Source: Bacteroidota bacterium
Lineage (GTDB): Bacteria > Bacteroidota > Bacteroidia > Chitinophagales > Chitinophagaceae
Assembly (NCBI GenBank): GCA_013286485.1
Contig: JABDFN010000011.1
Location: 1-35,121 of the forward strand
Length of the DNA: 35,121 bases
Direction: 5' to 3'
In this document: positions 19,273 through 26,468 of the stretch, piece after piece
Position numbering within the stretch: position 1 is the first letter of the stretch
Layout: every line of letters starts with the position of its first letter
Made by a program: the position numbers and the translations under genes
The notes under the pieces: model-generated
Told to the model about the DNA's origin: nothing
The model's database searches: none
What the model saw: only the letters and a program-made list of their open reading frames with translations

Positions 19273-19575
19273 TTATTGGTCTTTACTTAATTTCATTTCT
19301 ACCGACCGTATACGGTTAGCATGATCGTTGAGGCGGTAATTGAGATTTTTATCTTGTTCCTGCAGCTCTTTTATTTGCTGCTCCTGTACGGCGCTGGTGC
19401 GCGTGAGCTGTTTCAGTTCTCTAACTATTTCATCCAGCTTTTTTATTACCTGGTCTGTAACTGTTTTTATCAGGAAGCCCAGAACAGTGGCGATAACGCT
19501 AACAGCAGTTACTAATATCCAACCCCCTGCTCCCCTAAAGGGGGAATCGTTATTGCTTATTATTTCCAAAAGCAT
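19273..19575 (-). CDS. Holin-like protein: one N-terminal TM helix plus coiled coil
   Basis: GWILVTAVSVIATVLGFLIKTVTDQVIKKLDEIVRELKQLTRTSAVQEQQIKELQEQDKNLNYRLNDHANRIRSVE, located near the CHAP gene. Confidence 0.55.
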   Translation of the reverse strand: MLLEIISNNDSPFRGAGGWILVTAVSVIATVLGFLIKTVTDQVIKKLDEIVRELKQLTRTSAVQEQQIKELQEQDKNLNYRLNDHANRIRSVEMKLSKDQ

Positions 19576-19625
19576 AGGTATAAGATTTATTAGTTCTAAA
19601 ATATTCTCTTTAATGAGAAAGGGTT

Positions 19626-20534
19626 TTATGCTTCATCCTGGATAATGGCAATAATGCCTTTCTCATCGCTGCGGCGTTTGCGGCCACCCATATGCAGGCT
19701 GATGCTGTAGACATCACCATAATACAAAGGGTCACCGATCTTTTCGTAGAAGGTAATATCGCCCAACGCACGCTCTACCGCATGCCTGTGCCAGCACAAT
19801 ACGGTATCATTGTCTGTATTGGCGGTAGCCCCAACTGCTCTTGTTACAGGTGTGCTGTCATTGCTGTAGATGAGCACACTGCTGCGCAGCATAATATGAA
19901 AACCAAACAATTTGCCGAGCACACCATTTTTTGCATCGAATGCGGCACTGAAATCGCGATAGACAGTTTGTGTCATATCATCTGTAAGCTGCTGAAACAT
20001 ATCTGCACTTATCAGTGCATACCTGTCTTCGAGGGGTATGTTTTGCTTGTTCAGTTGCAATTGCGCGTTCTTCAGGTCTTGTACAGTGAACTTCTTTCTG
20101 TTGCCGGTAGTACCTGAAATATGTGTAGCTACTGATGCACCTGTGGTTCTTACCATATTGGCTAAAAGATCAGGCGCCCAGTCGAGCAGCAGGCTTTCGG
20201 CAGTAGACTCGCGCAATGCAGCTTCACTTTCTGACAATACACTTTCGCGTTTGTTATAGCTCAACTCTATGGTATCTGCATTTGGTATCAGTATCGGGTC
20301 CGTGCTGAACTCATCGAGGTTGTAAGTAACATCAGCATCTGTGCGCTCTGTTACGGTGGCAGGTATGGTAGAACGGTTCTTCTCTACATTAGGTGTAGCA
20401 CCTGCCTGCGGAATATGTACTACTTTTCCTTCCAGTACAAACTGGCCTGCGTCTGTAGATGCTAGTAAGAACTCATTGTTTTTAAAGAGGTTTCCCTCTA
20501 TATGGTCTTCCCATATTTCTTTTTGAATTGCCAT
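19626..20534 (-). CDS. Phage major capsid protein
   Basis: 302 aa; MAIQKEIWEDHIEGNLFKNNEFLLASTDAGQFVLEGKVVHIPQAG..YALISADMFQQL..GKLFGFHIMLRSSVLIY..CWHRHAVERALGDITFYEKIGDPLYYGDVYS. Confidence 0.8.
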   Translation of the reverse strand: MAIQKEIWEDHIEGNLFKNNEFLLASTDAGQFVLEGKVVHIPQAGATPNVEKNRSTIPATVTERTDADVTYNLDEFSTDPILIPNADTIELSYNKRESVLSESEAALRESTAESLLLDWAPDLLANMVRTTGASVATHISGTTGNRKKFTVQDLKNAQLQLNKQNIPLEDRYALISADMFQQLTDDMTQTVYRDFSAAFDAKNGVLGKLFGFHIMLRSSVLIYSNDSTPVTRAVGATANTDNDTVLCWHRHAVERALGDITFYEKIGDPLYYGDVYSISLHMGGRKRRSDEKGIIAIIQDEA

Positions 20535-20713
20535 TTATTGATTCGTTAAATAGTTAAAGGTTAATCAGGTTAAAATGTATTGATTGGAATTAAGAGAAAA
20601 AGATCCGGGGGCAGATGGGAAAAAAACAAAACCCAATTTCTATGAACATATATCTCACTTCACCACTACGCTGCCGCAGGTAGATACCCGCCAGGACCGG
20701 ATCTAATTTTTAT

Positions 20714-21700
20714 TTAAGGCTGGTTGCCAAATTTCTCTTTGAATATCTCTTTGTATCGCTCAGTATGATTTGCTTTGAGCTCTTTTAGTTTTTTACCGCC
20801 CGGGTCGTTGCGCTCATAATCATCCCAGCTCCATTGTAATTCTGCTTTGTCGCGGGTAGTTGCTTTTAGGTGTTCGGATATGCTGCGGTAGGCGGGCATC
20901 GCATCGAGCAATGATTTTAATGATACAGGATTGGTAGCATAGTCAGTAGCCAGTTTATTTTTCAGCGCTACTGTTATCTTTTTGTTTTCCAGCGCTTCGT
21001 CCAGCAATGCCTTCACTTCAAATTTTACATGATTGCTGTTCAGGTCTGCAAGCTGTTGCTGCAATTGGTAGATATCATTCAGCAGGGTTTTATTTTCTGA
21101 GGATAATTTTTTCACACTCGCTGCTATTGTTGCATTATCAGCATCTTCAGTAAGGTTCAGTGCCTGCAAACATTCTTCTGTAAGTACAAACTCTTTTTGC
21201 ATTTTACCTTTTACATGTTGCATTTGAAAATCTGGGAGGTTCAGTTCATTTTCCTGTGCGTCATACAATTGCGTCAGCGCATTGCTGTTGCCGGGAATAT
21301 CTACCAGGCTGCATTCTTTATTATACCATTTGGTGATGGTAGGTCCTGTTTGCCCGGGTAGCATTTGTTCCGGGTCAGTGCTGTATTCCAGTACCACTAT
21401 ATGGCCCACGCTGGCTGCATTCAGAAAGCCATTCTCTGCTTCGTCGCAGGTTTGCGGGCCGCGATCATGAGACAGGTTGATAACAGGCGTGCCATAGAGT
21501 ACATCATTTTCAATGCGCAGGTTATCCCATTTCAGCACTACACCATCTTCACGGCGGTGCATATAATAGCCAATGGGGTTTTTCTGAAAAGCATCGAGCT
21601 GGTAGCCGGATGTGAGCAGCCGGAATCCATATTCATTCACAGAGCTGTCGGAGAGTATATACTCTTTATCAATTTTCTTGTATTTGTCGGTCAGGGTCAT
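20714..21700 (-). CDS. Prohead protease with C-terminal scaffold-like coiled coil
   Basis: KNPIGYYMHRREDGVVLKWDNLRIENDVLYGTPVINLSHDRG..NAASVGHIVV..KWYNKECSLVDIPGNSNALT protease-like N-terminus, helical C-terminal region, directly upstream of the capsid gene. Confidence 0.7.
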   Translation of the reverse strand: MTLTDKYKKIDKEYILSDSSVNEYGFRLLTSGYQLDAFQKNPIGYYMHRREDGVVLKWDNLRIENDVLYGTPVINLSHDRGPQTCDEAENGFLNAASVGHIVVLEYSTDPEQMLPGQTGPTITKWYNKECSLVDIPGNSNALTQLYDAQENELNLPDFQMQHVKGKMQKEFVLTEECLQALNLTEDADNATIAASVKKLSSENKTLLNDIYQLQQQLADLNSNHVKFEVKALLDEALENKKITVALKNKLATDYATNPVSLKSLLDAMPAYRSISEHLKATTRDKAELQWSWDDYERNDPGGKKLKELKANHTERYKEIFKEKFGNQP

Positions 21701-21724
21701 AGGTAAAAACCGTTATTTCGGGCA

Positions 21725-21818
21725 CAAAGATGAAACGGATATTTACGCCTGCCAAATCGTTTTGATAACTTACCCCTGCAACTGCGGTAACTTACCCTTT
21801 TATCTGCGGTAGCTTACC
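21725..21818 (-). promoter_or_regulatory. Left-arm control module: three GGTAANTTACC-type palindromes at 22-bp spacing plus promoter-like ATTTG-N20-CATCTTTG, reading leftward
   Basis: Sites 21764-21774, 21786-21796, 21808-21818; ATTTG complement at 21753-21757; CATCTTTG complement at 21725-21732; protease ATG at 21700. Confidence 0.75.
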
Positions 21819-21914
21819 AAAATCTTTGCGCGCAACTGATTGATAGTCTGTAATAAATACATAGATGTGTAAGTGTGGAGATTTTCAGAAGTGAAAATGC
21901 AGAGATAAAAGATA

Positions 21915-22325
21915 CTATCTGACGAAATGATAAAACTCTGCCCTGCCTTTAAAAGTATCTGCCAGGTACATGGTGTTGGTAGTAAGTGAGTCTATATGAT
22001 ACAAGCTGCGCGGTAAATAAGGCACATATATAGGAAAGGATAATTGTAAAATATTAGATGCCTGCAGATTCCATTGAAATGTAAGTGGTTGAAAAAGATC
22101 GCCGGTATAATTGCCCGAACCATCTGTATTGAATTGCAGGCGTATATATTGGTTTTGCAGATTGGTTATTTCATTAGATGTGAATACGCCATTACTGTCA
22201 TAGTCCACCCCATACTCAACGTAAGACCAATTGGCAGCTACCACAGGTGAGTTGGGCGGTGTATCTGTTTTTGAACAGGATACAATTAGGGTAATAATTA
22301 TAACTGTAACAACAAATCTAATCAT
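21915..22325 (-). CDS. Lipoprotein of unknown function between the two control modules
   Basis: MIRFVVTVIIITLIVSCSKTDTPPNSPVVAANWSYVEYG: lipobox; Bacteroidota lipocalin-like style. Confidence 0.7.
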   Translation of the reverse strand: MIRFVVTVIIITLIVSCSKTDTPPNSPVVAANWSYVEYGVDYDSNGVFTSNEITNLQNQYIRLQFNTDGSGNYTGDLFQPLTFQWNLQASNILQLSFPIYVPYLPRSLYHIDSLTTNTMYLADTFKGRAEFYHFVR

Positions 22326-22444
22326 AGGTGTATTCAGTGGTAAAAATAATCAGAATTGCATTACAAATATCACTCATTCTAAAATGGCTCTGAAAATTTA
22401 GCATAAAATATAGCTAAAATGCGCGTCCGGAGGGCATTTCTTAT

Positions 22445-22538
22445 GGTAATTGACCCCTATAACTGCGGTAATTTACCCCCCGGAAAGGGGTTAGTTAAAA
22501 ACCCGATTTGCACAGTTTTAAAACCCGTTGGAACTTTG
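22445..22538 (+). promoter_or_regulatory. Right-arm control module: palindromes at 22445, 22467 and (degenerate) 22489 plus promoter-like ATTTG-N20-GAACTTTG, reading rightward
   Basis: GGTAATTGACC, GGTAATTTACC, GGTTAGTTAAA at exact 22-bp spacing; ATTTG 22506-22510; GAACTTTG 22531-22538; small terminase ATG at 22543. Confidence 0.75.
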
Positions 22539-22542
22539 GGGC

Positions 22543-22992
22543 ATGAAAGACGAATTTACCAACGAGCAAAAGAAAGATCATGCGAGACTTTTGTTCACCT
22601 ATCAGCAAGAAAGTATTGCCAATATATCCAAAACCACTGGCATAACCGAAGATCAAATAAAAGACTGGATAAAAGAAGATAAATGGAATGTAAGAAGGGA
22701 GGCTAACCTGCTAACCAAAGACAACCAGTTGCACCGATTATATAATATGCTGCTGCATATAACCGATAAAATAAAAGTAAATAAATACGCACTAAAAGAT
22801 ATCAAAGACCTGGATATAATGCTGAAATTGACGGCATGTATACGAAACCTGGAAGATGAGGACAGCATAGCCTATACTATAGATGTGGCAAATGCATTTA
22901 CCGGCTGGCTGAAAGAAGAAGCCCCGAAAATGGCGCTGCCCTGCGCCAATGCTTTTGAAAAATATATTAATTACTTAGAGCGGAAAGAATAA
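22543..22992 (+). CDS. Terminase small subunit-like DNA-binding protein
   Basis: KDEFTNEQKKDHARLLFTYQQESIANISKTTGITEDQIKDWIKEDKWNVRREANLLT helix-turn-helix; directly before the large terminase. ATG 22543 preferred over TTG 22528. Confidence 0.7.
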   Translation: MKDEFTNEQKKDHARLLFTYQQESIANISKTTGITEDQIKDWIKEDKWNVRREANLLTKDNQLHRLYNMLLHITDKIKVNKYALKDIKDLDIMLKLTACIRNLEDEDSIAYTIDVANAFTGWLKEEAPKMALPCANAFEKYINYLERKE

Positions 22993-22993
22993 G

Positions 22994-24559
22994 ATGAGTA
23001 TAAAGACACTTCCTAAAACCCGAAGAAAAAGAAAACTGAAATTTGAAGATACCCGGCAAAACCTAAAAGATGCCACTCCTGTAAAGGCAGAAACACTGGA
23101 GGAAAAAAGAGAACGCATAGCAATGCTGGAAGCAGACCCTGAGGAATGGTTTCGCTATTACTTCCCTAAATATTATTATTCAGAGCCTGCACAGTTTCAT
23201 ATAGATGCAACCATGCGTGTGCTGCAACACCCTGAATGGTATGAAGTGCGCATATGGAGCCGCGAGCTTGCCAAGAGCACAAGAACAATGATGGAAGTGT
23301 TTTACTTGGTATTCGTACGACGCCTTCATCCCTCCCGAATTTTCGGGACCCTCTCCGAAGGAGAAGCCGCGGTACAAAAGAAGAAATATGTATTGATGAT
23401 CAGCAATAGCCTGGACAATGCAGAAAGATTACTATACCCTTACAAGCTGAACCTGGAATGCAACCAGCGCATTATCAGCGATTACGGTTTGCAGGAACAG
23501 GCAGGCAAATGGAAAGCTGAAGAATTTGTAACGATGGACGGTGTGGCATTTCGCGCGCTGGGCGCGGGGCAGAGCCCGCGCGGCACAAGAAACGAAGAGG
23601 CAAGGCCCGACATTATTTTGTTTGATGATATAGATACAGATATGGATTGCCGCAACCCCGACCTGATCGCTAAAAAATGGAAATGGATAGAAGAGGCTGC
23701 TATCAGCACACGCTCGGTATCAAAAGGCACACTTATTATTTTTTGTGGCAACCGCATTGCCACCGATTGCTGCATAACAAGAGCCTGCAAGCTGGCAGAC
23801 CATGTGGATGAGGTGAATATAAAAGATGAAGAAGGAAGATCTACCTGGCCTGAGAAAAATACGGAAGAAGATATAGAACGGGTACTCAGCCAGAAAAGCT
23901 ATGCAAGTGCGCAGAAAGAGTATTATAATAATCCCGTTACAGAAGGATCGGTGTTTAAAGAAATGGCGTACAAGCCCGCAAGGCCTATGCAAGACTATAA
24001 ACTACTGGTATGCTACACTGACCCTTCTTTCAGGGATACTAAAAAGAACGATTATAAAGCTACTGTGCTGGTAGGCAAGTGGGAGGATGAATACCATGTA
24101 CTAAAATGTTACCTGGAACAAACCACTACCGCCCGCATGGTAGACTGGCATTACAACATTAAACAAATAGTTGGCAACTGCAATTGTTATTATTATATGG
24201 AGCAGTGTTTCTTGCAGGATATTTTAATCAAAGAGTTTTATGACATCTGCAACCAGAGAGGCGGTACCATACCCATGGGTGGAGATAGCCGGCACAAACA
24301 GGATAAATTTACCCGCATAGAAAGTTTGTTAGAACCACTGAACCGGAACGGTAAACTTTTTTTAAACGAGAACGAACAACAAAACCCGCATATGCAAAGA
24401 CTGGAAGAACAATTTCTCGCACTCTCACCCCAGAGCCGTGCGCATGATGATGGCCCGGATGCGGTAGAAGGCGCGGTGTGGATGCTGAACAGTAAATTGG
24501 CAGCAAGCGCAGGCGGCATTGTATCTGTTGCGAGACAGGGGAGGAGGAATGGGTGGTAA
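22994..24559 (+). CDS. Terminase large subunit
   Basis: 521 aa; REL(A)KSTRTMME Walker-A-like, PDIILFDDIDTD Walker B, CYTDPSF..DYKATVLVGKW nuclease region, HDDGPDAVEGAVWML. Confidence 0.85.
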   Translation: MSIKTLPKTRRKRKLKFEDTRQNLKDATPVKAETLEEKRERIAMLEADPEEWFRYYFPKYYYSEPAQFHIDATMRVLQHPEWYEVRIWSRELAKSTRTMMEVFYLVFVRRLHPSRIFGTLSEGEAAVQKKKYVLMISNSLDNAERLLYPYKLNLECNQRIISDYGLQEQAGKWKAEEFVTMDGVAFRALGAGQSPRGTRNEEARPDIILFDDIDTDMDCRNPDLIAKKWKWIEEAAISTRSVSKGTLIIFCGNRIATDCCITRACKLADHVDEVNIKDEEGRSTWPEKNTEEDIERVLSQKSYASAQKEYYNNPVTEGSVFKEMAYKPARPMQDYKLLVCYTDPSFRDTKKNDYKATVLVGKWEDEYHVLKCYLEQTTTARMVDWHYNIKQIVGNCNCYYYMEQCFLQDILIKEFYDICNQRGGTIPMGGDSRHKQDKFTRIESLLEPLNRNGKLFLNENEQQNPHMQRLEEQFLALSPQSRAHDDGPDAVEGAVWMLNSKLAASAGGIVSVARQGRRNGW

Positions 24560-24609
24560 CTATAATATGATAACAGTATTTTAATAATAATTCTTTTAAA
24601 TTTGTACAT

Positions 24610-25002
24610 ATGAGTAAGCAAGGCCGTGTTACAGGAAAAATAAAAGTCGCTGATGCCGGTACGGTGGAAGTGAACCTGCCTGTAATTATTTTTAAAGAAG
24701 ACGGATCAACTATTTCTTATTGCCCTGCGCTTGACCTCGCAGGTTATGGCAACACGGAAAAAGAGGCGAGTGAGAGTATGAACGTGGTAATGGAAGAATA
24801 TTTTTCATATACCATTCACAAAAAAACGCTGGATAAAGACCTGAAAAAATTGGGCTGGAAAGTGAAAAAGAATATGCACAAAAAAATGACACCGCCTTCT
24901 GTTAGCACCTCTTTAGAAACAAATGAGAATTTTAAAAGGATATTTGATAATAATTCTTTTAAGAAGGTAGATACTACTTTTCAAATTCCCGCTGTTGCTT
25001 AA
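24610..25002 (+). CDS. hicB: HicB-like antitoxin
   Basis: VNLPVIIFKEDGSTISYCPALDLAGYGNTEKEASESMNVVMEEYF is the HicB fold signature; followed by a HicA-like gene with overlapping stop/start. Confidence 0.78.
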   Translation: MSKQGRVTGKIKVADAGTVEVNLPVIIFKEDGSTISYCPALDLAGYGNTEKEASESMNVVMEEYFSYTIHKKTLDKDLKKLGWKVKKNMHKKMTPPSVSTSLETNENFKRIFDNNSFKKVDTTFQIPAVA

Positions 25003-25232
25003 TGAGCCTGAAAAATATATCACCCGCGGTTTTCAGGAATTTTCTGAAATATAAGGGACTGAATCATATTGGCACCAAAGGAGGACATGAAAAATGGTCA
25101 AAAAAAGACATGCTTCGTCCTGTTATTTTTCAAACACATATAAACCCCATACCCGAATTCATTATCAGGAATAATCTTCGTAGTATAAACAGCAATACCA
25201 AAGAACTGGAACAATGGCTGCATTCTAAATAA
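25002..25232 (+). CDS. hicA: HicA-like mRNA interferase toxin
   Basis: 76 aa; RNFLKYKGLNHIGTKGGHEKWSKKDMLRPVIFQTHINPIPEFIIRNNLRSI with the expected central Gly-His motif. Confidence 0.75.
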   Translation: MSLKNISPAVFRNFLKYKGLNHIGTKGGHEKWSKKDMLRPVIFQTHINPIPEFIIRNNLRSINSNTKELEQWLHSK

Positions 25233-25276
25233 TAAGCAACCTATCAACCTTTTTACCAATTAACCCTTTAACATAA

Positions 25277-25711
25277 ATGCCCTACATCACGCAATCAGAC
25301 CTCAGCACACATATCTATGCAGAGGTCATCAACGAAATAACAAGAACAGACAATACCATTGTCACCAAAGCAATTAACACCGCCATACAGGAAACAAAAA
25401 TGTACCTGGGCAGGTACGATCTGTTGCAACTATTCGGCACAGATACAATAGCACCCACAATAACAGATGAATACCTGAAAAGTATTGTAAAGGATATTAC
25501 CTGCTGGCATTTGATACGGCTTGCCAATGTAAATGTAGATTATACTGCCTACCGCAATAATTATTATGATGCCATCAATGCGCTCAAAACAATTATGAAT
25601 GGCGGTGCCAATCCTGATGGCTGGCCGTTTAAAGACACTACCGGCGAATCTGTTCCCGATGGCGATACCATCACCTGGAGCAGCAACCCCAAGAGAGAAA
25701 ATTATTATTAA
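25277..25711 (+). CDS. Mu gp36-like (DUF1320-like) head completion protein
   Basis: MPYITQSDLSTHIYAEVINEITR..VTKAINTAIQETKMYLGRYDLLQLFG..CWHLIRLANVNVDYTAYRNNYYDAINAL. Confidence 0.75.
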   Translation: MPYITQSDLSTHIYAEVINEITRTDNTIVTKAINTAIQETKMYLGRYDLLQLFGTDTIAPTITDEYLKSIVKDITCWHLIRLANVNVDYTAYRNNYYDAINALKTIMNGGANPDGWPFKDTTGESVPDGDTITWSSNPKRENYY

Positions 25712-25720
25712 TGAATGTCA

Positions 25721-25782
25721 TTGCGAGGAGTCCCGATAATTCGGGACGACGAAGCATCCGAAGTTTCGGATCTCGCGAAACA
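25721..25782. repeat. REP-like multi-hairpin intergenic element
   Basis: TTGCGAGGAG-TCCCGATAATTCGGGA-CGACGAAGCA-TCCGAAGTTTCGGA-TCTCGCGAAAC: two inner hairpins (25731-25746, 25757-25770) framed by GCGAG/CTCGC. Confidence 0.65.
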
Positions 25783-25799
25783 CAACTAATTTGTAAACC

Positions 25800-25922
25800 A
25801 TGAACAACCTATTCTCCTATTACGAACACGGCTTTAATATCTATATAGAGATATATGAATTCGCCTTCAAGGCCATACTCATCCGCAGCATACCCGAAAC
25901 TTTCCTGGTGGGCCTGAATTAG
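25800..25922 (+). CDS. Possible 40-aa phage small ORF
   Basis: MNNLFSYYEHGFNIYIEIYEFAFKAILIRSIPETFLVGLN*; same strand, fills the gap between gp36-like gene and cargo; too short for the ORF track. Confidence 0.35.
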   Translation: MNNLFSYYEHGFNIYIEIYEFAFKAILIRSIPETFLVGLN

Positions 25923-25949
25923 TATAGTATGTGTCTGCGTTTTATCTGC

Positions 25950-25965
25950 CCCCGAATATTCGGGG
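25950..25965. repeat. Perfect 16-bp palindrome CCCCGAATATTCGGGG
   Basis: Direct reading; shares the CCCGAAT core with hairpins at 23333 and 25731. Confidence 0.6.
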
Positions 25966-26006
25966 TCTGCGGGATATTTGTTTTAAAATCGTATAACTTT
26001 ATACCA

Positions 26007-26432
26007 ATGAAACATTTCTTATTTATAGCGCTATTGTTTATTACCTCTACCGGGGCACAAGCCCAGAACATTTATATAGATGTACAATGCAACTGGTATG
26101 CGCAGCCACCACGCATGGAACTGGATCAACTGGATACGATAGTGCTGGTAAAAGAAAAGCCTGCCGATGATCCTGCAAAGCCTTTGCTTTTATGGCAATA
26201 TGCCGGCAACGAAAAGTATCAGCCGCTGTTGGTATATAATCCCACGCCGGGCATGCAGTTTATCTATTCAATAGAAAGATGGAAAATAGAACAAATAGCA
26301 CCTACCCAATATAAACTTAGTATGAGGGAAGGTGAAAAATTACTTTCAGGCAAACAAAGAAAATACAATATGGTACTCTTCCGCGACGACCATTTAATAC
26401 TGCAAAAAATAATACTCGTGCGCAGGCCCTGA
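26007..26432 (+). CDS. Small secreted protein of unknown function (cargo)
   Basis: Start at ATG 26007 gives signal peptide MKHFLFIALLFITSTGAQAQ; the ORF-track start at 25929 lies upstream, with the 25950 palindrome inside the extra part. Confidence 0.6.
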   Translation: MKHFLFIALLFITSTGAQAQNIYIDVQCNWYAQPPRMELDQLDTIVLVKEKPADDPAKPLLLWQYAGNEKYQPLLVYNPTPGMQFIYSIERWKIEQIAPTQYKLSMREGEKLLSGKQRKYNMVLFRDDHLILQKIILVRRP

Positions 26433-26468
26433 TCACATTCACGCACATTATCACATTAAATAAACCCT

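Noticed and set aside
21764-22499. CRISPR-like array or replication iterons
   Set aside because: Repeat units are contiguous 22-bp imperfect repeats with no unique spacers or cas genes, and no Rep protein or plasmid origin features are present; position before two promoters favours operators.
23482-24621. - strand ORFs inside the large terminase (102, 90, 127 aa)
   Set aside because: Complement of a strongly recognisable terminase; composition is typical of antisense shadows.
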